From NCBI GenBank assembly GCA_022072225.1, contig JAJVIC010000015.1, forward strand, positions 1-49,761: a stretch of DNA of 49,761 nt, in the 5' to 3' direction. Each line of letters opens with the position of its first letter. Within the stretch, counting starts at the first letter, position 1. Positions 33,516 through 44,078 of the stretch are shown piece after piece. The stretch comes from Bacteroidia bacterium (GTDB lineage Bacteria; Bacteroidota; Bacteroidia; SXHM01). The notes below the pieces were generated by a model that worked only from the letters and a program-made list of their open reading frames with translations, was not told where the DNA came from and ran no database searches. Position numbers and translations under genes: made by a program.

Positions 33516-34652
33516 ATGAAAACTAAAATTTTTATAATTGGTGCGGGCCCTTATGGGGTGAGCATTGCCAACGCATTGCATGGGAAAAAAATTCCTTTTG
33601 CTATTGCAGGCAAAACGTTTTCGTTGTGGTATGAACATACGCTGGATACTATGTCAATTCGTTCGGATTGGCACAGCAGCGAGATATACGAGCCAAACGA
33701 TAAATACAATGTCCGTGATTTTGTTTACAACAATTACACGCAGGAAGAGGCAAAGAAAATAATGAGCTACCAATTGCCGATTGATGTTTTCAGAAAATAT
33801 TTAAGATTCGTTGAATCGGATGTAAACTATAAAGTTATTCCGCAACACGTTGTTAAATTGTCAAAAAACGGGGATGCATTTATTTCTGAATTAGAAAACG
33901 GAGATAAAATTGAATCAGAAGTGGTGATCATTGCCAACGGAATTGAAGCGCACAAATACCTGCCTGAATCATTGCTGAAAATTAATTCACCCGACCTGAT
34001 ACATACCTGGAATGTTCATAAATACACGGATTGGAAAAATAAAAATGTATTGGTTATCGGGGCAGGCCAGTCGGCTGGCGAAGCGGTTGTGCATTTATAT
34101 GAGCAAAATAATGTTACCTGGCTTACCCGTAACCCGCCTTTCTTTTTTTCTGAACCGCTCAATTTACCTACGCCCATTTTTAAACTTGCGCTGAAGCTTT
34201 CTCCTTTCTTTTATTTTTTTCCGTACTGGGCACGAAAAAAATTCACAAGAATTTTTGTGAAGCCAGCCATTACTCCAAACCTGAAAGAAAAACTAATGAG
34301 TGATAAGGTGATAAGAATAATTGATGATGCTGATAATCTTGGACTCGAATTGAACGGAGAGAAATTTTATTCCAAAAAACTGAACAAGACATTTGATGGA
34401 GTGGTTGCTTCCACAGGTTATAAAATAGATATCAATAACCTGAAGTTTGCAGATGCTCAGCTGCTGAACAGCATTAAATCCGAAGATAATTTCCCGGTGT
34501 TGGATTTTGATTTTCAAACCAGTGTAAAAAATTTATTTATCGTGGGCGCCTTATCAGAACCGCATTACGGGCCTGCACAAAAATTTATTATGGGAACAGG
34601 GCATGCTGCTGTTCGCATAGCACGATGGGCAGAAAAAAATTTCAGGCAATAA
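33516..34652 (+). CDS. FAD/NAD(P)-dependent flavin monooxygenase-like oxidoreductase
   Basis: A 378-residue protein with two Rossmann motifs: G-A-G-P-Y-G at residue 9 for FAD, and G-A-G-Q-S-A-G-E at about 182 for NAD(P)H. Between them is L-W-Y-E-H-T-L-D-T-M-S-I-R-S-D-W-H, a pattern shared with lysine/ornithine N-monooxygenase-like and flavin-containing monooxygenases. The C-terminus keeps the D/S-T-G-Y block and a final G-A-L-S-E-P-H-Y-G-P. The substrate is not evident. It follows the sterol desaturase gene by 58 bases and precedes the PLP-like gene by 7. Confidence 0.82.
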   Translation: MKTKIFIIGAGPYGVSIANALHGKKIPFAIAGKTFSLWYEHTLDTMSIRSDWHSSEIYEPNDKYNVRDFVYNNYTQEEAKKIMSYQLPIDVFRKYLRFVESDVNYKVIPQHVVKLSKNGDAFISELENGDKIESEVVIIANGIEAHKYLPESLLKINSPDLIHTWNVHKYTDWKNKNVLVIGAGQSAGEAVVHLYEQNNVTWLTRNPPFFFSEPLNLPTPIFKLALKLSPFFYFFPYWARKKFTRIFVKPAITPNLKEKLMSDKVIRIIDDADNLGLELNGEKFYSKKLNKTFDGVVASTGYKIDINNLKFADAQLLNSIKSEDNFPVLDFDFQTSVKNLFIVGALSEPHYGPAQKFIMGTGHAAVRIARWAEKNFRQ

Positions 34653-34659
34653 TTTTCGG

Positions 34660-37007
<2,348 letters not shown>

Positions 37008-37014
37008 GCTTCCA

Positions 37015-37102
37015 GTCATTGCGAGGGTTTTTTACCCGAAGCAATCGCTTGTAAAAATACATTTCATAAAGTGAGATTGCTTCGCTATCGCTCGCAATGA
37101 CG
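37015..37102. repeat. GTCATTGCGAG palindromic repeat, copy 1
   Basis: Left arm GTCATTGCGAGGG...CCCGAAGCAATC (37015-37045) and right arm GATTGCTTCG...CGCTCGCAATGACG (37075-37102) pair over most of their length. It lies between convergent genes (glpK and the small lipoprotein). The same family recurs at 43162-43244. Confidence 0.9.
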
Positions 37103-37106
37103 TGCT

Positions 37107-37412
37107 TTACTCAAACGTATACTCCACCTGCTCGCAAACCGAAAAAGCTTCGTATTGTTCCCAATCCAGCGAATCTAAAAAAGCGGAGCCTGCTACTTTC
37201 GCACCAAAGGTGTGAGCACCTGTGGTAACTTCCAGCGTTTCTTTGGTCAATTCTATAACATCGTACATATAAACCCCGTCAAAATAGAATTGAATGGGTT
37301 CTATGGTTTGGTTGGTGATAATAAGTGTTGCGGTATTATTTTTTTCGCACACCCTTTTTTCGCAGGATGCAAAAAACAGAAGCAACAGAAGAATTGAAAC
37401 GGTTGATTTCAT
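37107..37412 (-). CDS. small hypothetical lipoprotein
   Basis: A 101-residue protein with a lipoprotein signal (L-L-L-L-L-F-F-A-S-C). The rest is beta-rich: A-T-L-I-I-T-N-Q-T, then I-Q-F-Y-F-D-G-V-Y. Three further cysteines may form disulfides. No family is recognised. Its stop lies 4 bases from the palindromic repeat. The PI-PLC-like gene ends upstream of it, 42 bases away, on the same strand. Confidence 0.72.
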   Translation of the reverse strand: MKSTVSILLLLLFFASCEKRVCEKNNTATLIITNQTIEPIQFYFDGVYMYDVIELTKETLEVTTGAHTFGAKVAGSAFLDSLDWEQYEAFSVCEQVEYTFE

Positions 37413-37454
37413 TTCAACAAATTAAGAGAATTTATTTTTGAAAACGAAACCGAA

Positions 37455-38651
37455 TCATTCTTTTATTTCACCGATGCCCTGTTTATCGGCAGCCGAAACG
37501 GGGTTTATTCTTGCCAGTTCTCCGTTTGGAAACCGCACCTGAAAATCGGTCCACCCGCTGTCGCCTGCTACTCCGCGGGGGTCGGGTTTGTAATAATCGG
37601 TGGAGATAATGTGCGCTCCGCTTGTAAAAGCTGCATTCATTGCGGAGTAATCGCCTGAGCGTGCTTCATCTGTGTTGGCGTCTGAACGTGTTCTGACCAT
37701 ATAGCCCGCTGCTACGGTTTGTTGTATTTCGGCCTCATCACTGACAGCATTATTTAAAATTACAAATGCAGTTTCGGGGTTTCCTGCATCGGAATAAAGA
37801 AACACAGCACGGTTTTCTAAAACAGGATGCCCTGCAAGATAAGGGTCAACAGCACCGCCCTGCATCACAAAAATTACTTTGCCTCTTGCATCGCCCAGCA
37901 TCGGCCATGCTCCGTTTTCTGCTGCTTCACTCAGCGTTGAATAGTTTCCTCTTAATTTATCGGGAGTAATTACATTTTCCAAATCTTCACCAAAAACAGA
38001 TTTTATTTCCGTATCAATAGCATCGGCTGCTGCGGCATCGTATGGAACAGGAACGGTAAGGCTAAACCCCGGAAGTGAAACTCCGTCCTCTTTTGCTTCA
38101 ATGTGAATAATGATTGGAATGTGGCGGGGATTCTCATCCGACCAGTTTTTTATTGCTGTGAGTGCACTGACAAAAGTGTAGTAATTGGTCATGTAGTCAA
38201 AGTCAGGAACGTGAAGCATTTTCATTCCCGGAGCTTGCAATTCTGCAATACCTGTGGCAAGGGGCTCATTAATTAAGCCGTTGGCTCTGCGTGTAGCAAA
38301 CAAACCTCCGTTGGGGTCGTTATAAATATCCAGCTCAACCGAGCGAATTCCGTAATCGCTGAACTGTTCTTCTAAAGGAAGGTGGGTGTAATCCCAACCG
38401 TCCGGGTCATATTGTGCAGGAAGCAAACCGCTTATATTCTGAACAAAATTATACATCGGTTCATAGGTTTTCAGGCGATAGCTGTTATGGCTGCCAATAA
38501 CCTGAAGCTGGTTTATTTTTAAATAATCGGTGGTGTCCCATACTATGGGAACATTGGGTTGTTCAATTGCATTATCTTTTCTGCACGAAACAACAATGAA
38601 AATTAACGAGAAGGAAAAAGCAAGCAGGAGTTTATTCGCAATTTTTGACAT
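37455..38651 (-). CDS. Ca2+-dependent PI-specific phospholipase C-like lipoprotein
   Basis: A 398-residue lipoprotein (signal ending F-I-V-V-S-C). The catalytic domain resembles the Ca2+-dependent phosphoinositide phospholipase C family: Q-V-I-G-S-H-N-S-Y with the first catalytic His, L-P-L-E-E-Q-F-S-D-Y-G-I-R-S-V-E-L-D-I-Y with acidic metal ligands, and the second His region P-I-I-I-H-I-E-A-K. The C-terminal A-H-I-I-S-T-D-Y-Y completes the barrel. It probably cleaves a phosphoinositide- or glycerophospho-type lipid outside the cytoplasm. Confidence 0.82.
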   Translation of the reverse strand: MSKIANKLLLAFSFSLIFIVVSCRKDNAIEQPNVPIVWDTTDYLKINQLQVIGSHNSYRLKTYEPMYNFVQNISGLLPAQYDPDGWDYTHLPLEEQFSDYGIRSVELDIYNDPNGGLFATRRANGLINEPLATGIAELQAPGMKMLHVPDFDYMTNYYTFVSALTAIKNWSDENPRHIPIIIHIEAKEDGVSLPGFSLTVPVPYDAAAADAIDTEIKSVFGEDLENVITPDKLRGNYSTLSEAAENGAWPMLGDARGKVIFVMQGGAVDPYLAGHPVLENRAVFLYSDAGNPETAFVILNNAVSDEAEIQQTVAAGYMVRTRSDANTDEARSGDYSAMNAAFTSGAHIISTDYYKPDPRGVAGDSGWTDFQVRFPNGELARINPVSAADKQGIGEIKE

Positions 38652-38770
38652 AGAAAAGCAAGGAAAATAATTGCTAAATGTAACGAAATGCTTAACATTA
38701 AGTTAACAAACAGATAATTTATTTGAAGGCAAAGGCTTCGAATAAAAATAATTTTGAGGGAACAGAGAAG

Positions 38771-40228
38771 TTATCGGTACTCCAGAAATTCATCATCCGG
38801 CCCGCTCCATTCCAATGACATTAAATCACGTACATAATTCTGATAGACTTTCCAGGGGTGTTTGCTTCCCTGTTTTGGCAATTTGTTCAGTTCACGCAAA
38901 ACGTATCCCGCATTGAAATCAAGCAGTGGTTCGGATGCAAATCTCTTGCTGTCGAACCGCGGAACACAAACGGTGTACTTATTTTTGTCCATGTGGTTGA
39001 GTACTTTGGTAACAAAGCGGCAGCTGAGGTCGCATTTCAGTGTCCATGATGCATTGGTATAACCAACCGTGAAAGCAAAATTGGGAACATCACTCAGCAT
39101 TACCCCGCGGTAGGCATGTGTATCGGCCGAGTTGCCTTCCACACCGTTTACGCTTACTTTCATACCACCCAATAATTTTAGTTTTAAACCTGTAGCAGTT
39201 ACTATCAGGTCTGCCGGCAGTTCATTTCCTGATTTAAGTAAGATTCCTTTTTCTGTAAACCGTTCAATAGTGTCGGTTACTATTTCCGCTTTTCCTGATT
39301 TTATGCTTTTGAATAAATCGGCATCGGGAACTAAGCACAAACGCTGGTCCCAGGGATTATAAGGAGGGTCAAAATTCTTCTGTTCATATTTATCGCCCAG
39401 TTGCTTTTTCGCCTCTTTCTGAATGAACTTACGTATAGCATTTGGCCACTTACGCGATGCTTTGTACAGACCTAATCCAAGCAGTACATTTTTCCAGCGA
39501 ACAATAGTGTATGCCCATTTGACCGGCAATATTTTCTGAAAAAAACCTGCCACTTTATCCACACTCGGCAGAGTCATAATGTAGGTAGGCGTGCGCTGAA
39601 GCATAATAACTTTTGACGCTTTCTTTGCCATTTCCGGAACCAGCGTAACGGCTGTTGCGCCACTGCCTACCACAATTACCCGTTTGTTTTCGTAATTAAT
39701 ACCGGAAGTCCATTTTTGAGGGTGCACTATACTTCCTTTAAAATCATTGTATCCGGCAAACTCGGGCAAATAACCGTTTTCGTAATCATAGTAGCCGCTG
39801 CACATCATCAGAAACCTGCATTTCAGTGTTGTGTGCTTCACAGCTTCATTCTGGTCAATACTCAGCGTCCATAATTTTTCGGCATCGCTCCACGAGGCGT
39901 GTGTTACCTTGTGGCAGTATTGAATTTTTTTATCTATCCCAAATTTCGATGCAGTGTCTTTAATGTATTGCAGAATAGAAGGGCCATCGGCAATTGCTTT
40001 GGGATTTTCCCAGGGACTGAAAGGGAAACCAAGTGTAAACATATCACTGTCTGAGCGTATTCCCGGGTAACGGAATAAATCCCAGGTTCCACCCATGGTG
40101 CTTCTTCCTTCCAGAACGGTAAATGTTTTGCCCGGACATTCGTGCTGTAAATGATAAGCAGCTCCAATTCCCGAAAGACCTGCACCAACTACAATAACAT
40201 CGTAAAAAGGAATTGGTGTATTATTCAT
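38771..40228 (-). CDS. Baeyer-Villiger-type flavin monooxygenase
   Basis: A 485-residue flavoprotein monooxygenase. The FAD motif G-A-G-L-S-G-I-G (15-22) is followed by G-G-T-W-D-L-F-R-Y-P-G-I-R-S-D-S-D, the BVMO fingerprint F-K-G-S-I-V-H-P-Q-K-W (163-173), and the NADPH motif G-S-G-A-T-A (188-193). The sequence type is that of EthA/MymA. Such enzymes insert oxygen next to a ketone, forming esters or lactones. The ATG overlaps the stop of the upstream SDR gene by four bases, so the two are coupled. Confidence 0.92.
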   Translation of the reverse strand: MNNTPIPFYDVIVVGAGLSGIGAAYHLQHECPGKTFTVLEGRSTMGGTWDLFRYPGIRSDSDMFTLGFPFSPWENPKAIADGPSILQYIKDTASKFGIDKKIQYCHKVTHASWSDAEKLWTLSIDQNEAVKHTTLKCRFLMMCSGYYDYENGYLPEFAGYNDFKGSIVHPQKWTSGINYENKRVIVVGSGATAVTLVPEMAKKASKVIMLQRTPTYIMTLPSVDKVAGFFQKILPVKWAYTIVRWKNVLLGLGLYKASRKWPNAIRKFIQKEAKKQLGDKYEQKNFDPPYNPWDQRLCLVPDADLFKSIKSGKAEIVTDTIERFTEKGILLKSGNELPADLIVTATGLKLKLLGGMKVSVNGVEGNSADTHAYRGVMLSDVPNFAFTVGYTNASWTLKCDLSCRFVTKVLNHMDKNKYTVCVPRFDSKRFASEPLLDFNAGYVLRELNKLPKQGSKHPWKVYQNYVRDLMSLEWSGPDDEFLEYR

Positions 40229-41076
40229 ATTGTTTTTGTTTTTAAGCCAATCGATTCAAGTTGGCGCTGAATAGTTTTGTTTACAATTGTGCCGCCCAAT
40301 GAGGGAAAAAATCTGACCGCAAGATCAAGTAAATGAGCTTCTTTTCCGATCAGTATTTTTTGCTTTTTTTTCTGAATGCCGTTTATAATTACCTCAGCTG
40401 CATAGTCGGGACTTATTTTCAAAAACTGTTTTTGAAAAGCATCATGTGTTTCGGTATTGACAGCCGATTTATAATCAAGCGAATTCTGAGTAATATTTGT
40501 GTTAATCCCGCCCGGATGTACGCTGTGTATGCGCAGATTGGTTCCGGCATATTCCTGCATAAGGCATTGGTTTAACCCGTATACTGCAAATTTTGAAGAG
40601 CAATAGGCGGTTGATCGCGCTATGCCGGTTAACCCGAAAATGCTGCTGATGTTTACCAAAGCGGCTTCGGGTTGTTTTAACAGGTGAGGAATAAATGCGC
40701 GGCTTCCGTACAACACACCAAAATAGTTGATATCCATTACCCGTTCAACCAAATCCAGGTCAACTTCGTGAAACACATAATCGCCCAGACCGATACCTGC
40801 ATTGTTTATCATAATGTCTACATGCCCAAACCTGTCTGCCGTTTCTTGCGAAAACAGAAAAAATGCGTCTTTATCAGCTACATCAAAGTTTTTCCGGAAA
40901 ACATCAACACCTGTTGCGGCCAAACTATCAGATGTTTCTTTCAGTGCATGTTCATTAAAATCGTTCAGAGCCAGTTTAGCTCCTCTTTTTGCGAAAGCAG
41001 TTGCAAGCGCCCTGCCTATTCCTGAACCCGCACCTGTAATTACCACTACTTTGTTTTTAAAATCTTTCATTGCCAA
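40225..41076 (-). CDS. short-chain dehydrogenase/reductase
   Basis: A 283-residue classical SDR. The cofactor motif T-G-A-G-S-G-I-G-R-A, N-N-A-G-I-G, and the catalytic Ser-Tyr-Lys set (S-S-I-F-G-L ... Y-C-S-S-K) are all present. The Arg/Lys pattern after the second strand is not decisive between NAD and NADP. It is upstream of, and overlaps, the BVMO gene. An SDR could oxidise an alcohol to the ketone that the BVMO then converts. The arrangement recalls the mycobacterial mymA region; this link is inference. Confidence 0.93.
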   Translation of the reverse strand: MAMKDFKNKVVVITGAGSGIGRALATAFAKRGAKLALNDFNEHALKETSDSLAATGVDVFRKNFDVADKDAFFLFSQETADRFGHVDIMINNAGIGLGDYVFHEVDLDLVERVMDINYFGVLYGSRAFIPHLLKQPEAALVNISSIFGLTGIARSTAYCSSKFAVYGLNQCLMQEYAGTNLRIHSVHPGGINTNITQNSLDYKSAVNTETHDAFQKQFLKISPDYAAEVIINGIQKKKQKILIGKEAHLLDLAVRFFPSLGGTIVNKTIQRQLESIGLKTKTI

Positions 41077-41162
41077 CGAAGTTTAGAGAAACAAAAGCGG
41101 AAATTTAATAATTGCAACAATACGTTATGTAATTATCAGTCTCTCAAATCTGCTTAAAAAAG

Positions 41163-41189
41163 AAAAGCTCCCGATAAACAGGAGCTTTT
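41163..41189 (-). terminator. intrinsic terminator after tRNA-Gln
   Basis: AAAAGCTCC and GGAGCTTTT pair around a 9-base loop. On the minus strand the stem is followed by a T-rich run and starts 7 bases after the tRNA end. Confidence 0.8.
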
Positions 41190-41195
41190 ATTAAG

Positions 41196-41266
41196 TTGAC
41201 CTACCAGGATTCGAACCTAGACAGACAGAACCAAAATCTGTAGTGCTACCGTTACACCATAGGTCA
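41196..41266 (-). tRNA. tRNA-Gln (anticodon TTG)
   Basis: On the minus strand the 71-base gene folds as a cloverleaf. The 7-bp acceptor stem is TGACCTA / TAGGTCA with discriminator A. A D-arm with GGTGTAACGGTAGCAC follows, then the anticodon loop TTTTGGT in ACAGA/TCTGT and the T-arm CTAGG-TTCGAAT-CCTGG. The anticodon is TTG, giving Gln (CAA and, by wobble, CAG). CCA is not encoded. A terminator follows directly. Confidence 0.96.
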
Positions 41267-41372
41267 ATTAACCAGAATTTCTTTCGAAAAAGGACTGCAA
41301 AAGTATAAAACAGAAAAGAAATACCAAATAATCCTACCTTCGTCCGCAATTAATTTTAAAATTTAATACAAA

Positions 41373-42482
41373 ATGAAAAAACTTTTACTCCTTGGAGTTG
41401 CATCTTTATCAGCTTTAACAGGCTTTTCGCAAATAGTTCTTGAAGCGGTTGATTTTCCGGTAGCAGGCGATTCAATTTATCAGGGTATTGATACATTAAT
41501 TCCTTTGAGTATTACTCCGGGCGGTGCAGGTGCCGACCAAACATGGGATTTTTCGCAGTTACGCACGCGCCAGGGCAGCACTATCCATTTTGCCGACCCC
41601 TCAACATTGTCCAGTGGCAGCAGTTTTCCCAATGCTTTTCTGGCAGTAGAACAATTTGGCGGCTGGGGCTTTGCCGACAGCAGCAACGGAACGGTTGAAA
41701 TTACCGGCTTTGCAGGAGACTTTACAGGGCTGGGCGCTGATATGGATATTCCTTTTCAGGACCCTCAAACAATTTTTGTATTTCCTTCCACCTATTTGTC
41801 AAGTTATATTGATACCGCCATTATTGATGTAAGAATGGAGGCTCCCGCAGCTTTGGTGGCTCAGTCTCCAATTCCGATTGACTCAATCCATTTTAAACGT
41901 TACTCGGAAATACAAAGTGAAATTGACGGATACGGAGATGTTATTACTCCTATTGGTACCTATGATGCACTGCGTCAGCGTAATGTTGAACACAATATTG
42001 ACAGTATCTGGATTTATGCACAACTCCTGGGCGGATGGGGACTTCTTCCCGGGCAATTAATTGGTTTTGAAAATCCCCGCGTAAGTGATGTTCACCGCTA
42101 CAACTACATTATCAAAGAAATAGGTTATTATGCGGTAAGCCTAACAGCCAATACCAATGACAGTATTGAGCGTGCAACCTTTGTTTCAGACCCCTCGCTT
42201 TGCTGCTTTGGTGCCGGTGTGGAAGAAACCGATATTGCCGAAGCGTTTAGTATTTACCCCAACCCTGCAAGTAATGGTTTTTCCATAAGAACGGATACAC
42301 AGGATAAACTTGTTTATGCCGTGTATGATGTAACCGGCAAACAGGTGTTAACGGGCAGCTTAAACAGTACGGTAACGTTTGTAAACAGCGCTGCGCTGGC
42401 TTCGGGGCTTTATGTTTGCAAGGTTTTTTCTGCTGACGGCAGGCTTGCCGGCTCACAGAAGATAAGTATTTCGGGTAATTAA
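41373..42482 (+). CDS. T9SS-secreted protein of unknown function
   Basis: A 369-residue protein with a signal peptide (residues 1-19, ending G-F-S-Q). It has a beta-rich central domain and a C-terminal T9SS type A sorting domain of about 80 residues (F-S-I-Y-P-N-P-A-S-N-G-F-S-I ... Y-D-V-T-G-K-Q-V-L-T-G-S ... G-L-Y-V-C-K-V). The central part opens with a D-Q-T-W-D-F-S segment shared by many Bacteroidota surface proteins. No catalytic motif was seen. TACCTTCG near 41335 may serve as -7. The next gene starts 26 bases after its stop. Confidence 0.85.
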   Translation: MKKLLLLGVASLSALTGFSQIVLEAVDFPVAGDSIYQGIDTLIPLSITPGGAGADQTWDFSQLRTRQGSTIHFADPSTLSSGSSFPNAFLAVEQFGGWGFADSSNGTVEITGFAGDFTGLGADMDIPFQDPQTIFVFPSTYLSSYIDTAIIDVRMEAPAALVAQSPIPIDSIHFKRYSEIQSEIDGYGDVITPIGTYDALRQRNVEHNIDSIWIYAQLLGGWGLLPGQLIGFENPRVSDVHRYNYIIKEIGYYAVSLTANTNDSIERATFVSDPSLCCFGAGVEETDIAEAFSIYPNPASNGFSIRTDTQDKLVYAVYDVTGKQVLTGSLNSTVTFVNSAALASGLYVCKVFSADGRLAGSQKISISGN

Positions 42483-42508
42483 TCTGTTCATTAACACGCG
42501 CTGAAAAG

Positions 42509-43150
42509 ATGAAACATCTTTTTCTTTTTAGCGGTCTTGGTGCCGATCACAGGGTATTTCAGTTTCTTGACCTGAGCGGGTTTAAGGTAAGTTATATTAA
42601 ATGGCTTGTGCCGGATGCGCGCGAAACCATGCAACACTATGCGGCACGGCTGACAGAGCAGATTGATGCGGAGAACCCCGTATTGGTTGGGCTTTCATTT
42701 GGCGGTATGATGGCCATGGAAGTTGCCAAACATATTGCTGCAGAAAAAATAGTCCTGATTTCGTCAGCAAAAACAAAGAAAGAAATACCTCCTTATTTTC
42801 GTGTTGCAGGAAAACTGAAGCTGAATAAAATAGTTGCTTTAAATGCTGCAAAAAAGCCTAATGCGTTTTCATACCGTATTATGGGAGCTGAAACGGAAGC
42901 GGAAAAGCAGTTGATGAAAACCATTCTTACCGAGACAGATCCCGCGTTTTTTAAATGGGCCATTGAGAAGGTGGTAACCTGGAATAACAATGTACTGCAC
43001 GAAAATGTTGTTCACATACACGGAGAGAAAGATTTGCTGTTGCCTTACCGTTTTGTAAAAGCCGATATCAGTATTCCCAACGGAACACACCTGATGACTG
43101 TTCAGCATGCGAAGGAGGTTTCGGAACTAATCAGGAGAATTGTAAAGTAA
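42509..43150 (+). CDS. small alpha/beta hydrolase
   Basis: A 213-residue cytoplasmic alpha/beta hydrolase with a compact, cap-poor fold. The oxyanion region is F-S-G-L-G-A-D-H-R, the nucleophile Ser is in G-L-S-F-G-G-M, the Asp in H-G-E-K-D-L-L-L-P, and the His in N-G-T-H-L-M. The triad is complete. Substrate unknown. A palindromic repeat (43162-43244) separates it from a convergent T9SS gene. Confidence 0.88.
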   Translation: MKHLFLFSGLGADHRVFQFLDLSGFKVSYIKWLVPDARETMQHYAARLTEQIDAENPVLVGLSFGGMMAMEVAKHIAAEKIVLISSAKTKKEIPPYFRVAGKLKLNKIVALNAAKKPNAFSYRIMGAETEAEKQLMKTILTETDPAFFKWAIEKVVTWNNNVLHENVVHIHGEKDLLLPYRFVKADISIPNGTHLMTVQHAKEVSELIRRIVK

Positions 43151-43161
43151 GCATTGCAGTA

Positions 43162-43244
43162 CGTCATTGCGAGGGAGGAACGACCGAAGCAATCTTTAGT
43201 TTATTGAGATTGCTTCGTCCGCCTCAGGCGGACTCGCAATGACG
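43162..43244. repeat. GTCATTGCGAG palindromic repeat, copy 2, with nested palindrome
   Basis: Left arm CGTCATTGCGAGGGAGGAAC...GAAGCAATCT (43162-43195) pairs with the right arm AGATTGCTTCG...CTCGCAATGACG (43207-43244). The right arm is interrupted by a perfect 17-base palindrome GTCCGCCTCAGGCGGAC (43217-43233) that copy 1 lacks at this position. It lies between convergent genes. Confidence 0.9.
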
Positions 43245-43253
43245 GGGAGAAGA

Positions 43254-43940
43254 TTAATTCTTACCCGCAATAATTTTTCTGCGCGTAATAATGCCGTCTG
43301 CAAAGTGTGCTTCGGCAATGTAAACACCTTCGGTCAGATGACCGGTAAAAATTTTCAGGTGCTCACTGCTCTGCAGCACCAGCCTGCCCGACATATCGTA
43401 CAGTTTTACCTTTTCAATTTTGTTTTTTTCGGAAGTAAAACTTACAAAGTCTTGCGCGGGGTTGGGGAATATCTTCAGGTCGGCTGCTTTGTTGCTTTCT
43501 TCCACACTGTTGAGGTTGGTGATGAACACATGAAAGGTAAGTGAATCGGCAGCGCTGTTGGGGTTGATAGCGCGGGGCCACACCACTACTACATTGTCGC
43601 CAATGTTAAAGGTATTGTTATTGATGCTGAAGAGATACGTAACGGGAACAACAGCCGAATCACCGGGAGCAAAGCCGCCCAGCTGATTGGCTCCGAAGGA
43701 TTGGGTGGTTCCGGGAACCATGCTGTCTACATAGAAGTCGAAGTTGATACTGCCCGAGTATAATGTATTGCCAACATTCCTTACCTGAAAACCAAATGAA
43801 TAGGAAGTATTTGCATTGAGTGTATCGGGTAAACCCACTACTTGTTCTATAGAAAATGTACCTATAAACTGCGCCTTTGTTTCAGTGCTTACAGTTGTAA
43901 ACAGTGCTATTGCTGATAGTAGTATAATCGCCTTTTTCAT
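43254..43940 (-). CDS. T9SS-secreted protein, small
   Basis: A 228-residue protein with a signal peptide (ending T-K-A-Q). An immunoglobulin-like segment follows (N-A-N-T-S-Y-S-F-G-F-Q-V-R-N-V-G-N), and then a C-terminal T9SS type A sorting domain (D-L-K-I-F-P-N-P-A-Q-D-F-V ... V-K-L-Y-D-M-S-G-R-L-V-L-Q-S ... G-V-Y-I-A-E). No enzymatic signature is visible. A minus-strand -7 element lies at 43964. Confidence 0.85.
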   Translation of the reverse strand: MKKAIILLSAIALFTTVSTETKAQFIGTFSIEQVVGLPDTLNANTSYSFGFQVRNVGNTLYSGSINFDFYVDSMVPGTTQSFGANQLGGFAPGDSAVVPVTYLFSINNNTFNIGDNVVVVWPRAINPNSAADSLTFHVFITNLNSVEESNKAADLKIFPNPAQDFVSFTSEKNKIEKVKLYDMSGRLVLQSSEHLKIFTGHLTEGVYIAEAHFADGIITRRKIIAGKN

Positions 43941-43963
43941 AGTATATGCTGTTTAATTTTTAC

Positions 43964-43971
43964 CAAATATA
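43964..43971 (-). promoter_or_regulatory. -7 element of small T9SS gene
   Basis: TATATTTG on the minus strand matches TAnnTTTG, 23 bases upstream of the start at 43940. Confidence 0.5.
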
Positions 43972-44053
43972 GGGAGCATTATTGTATGTGCATACTCAAA
44001 ATCTGAAACTTCTTACACTTTCACAGGCTTTTTTTCAGGCCCCTGCAGATTGT

Positions 44054-44061
44054 TAACTTTG
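44054..44061 (+). promoter_or_regulatory. -7 element of M23 peptidase gene
   Basis: TAACTTTG matches TAnnTTTG and lies 17 bases before the ATG at 44079. Confidence 0.55.
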
Positions 44062-44078
44062 CACAAAACCCCAGCAGC

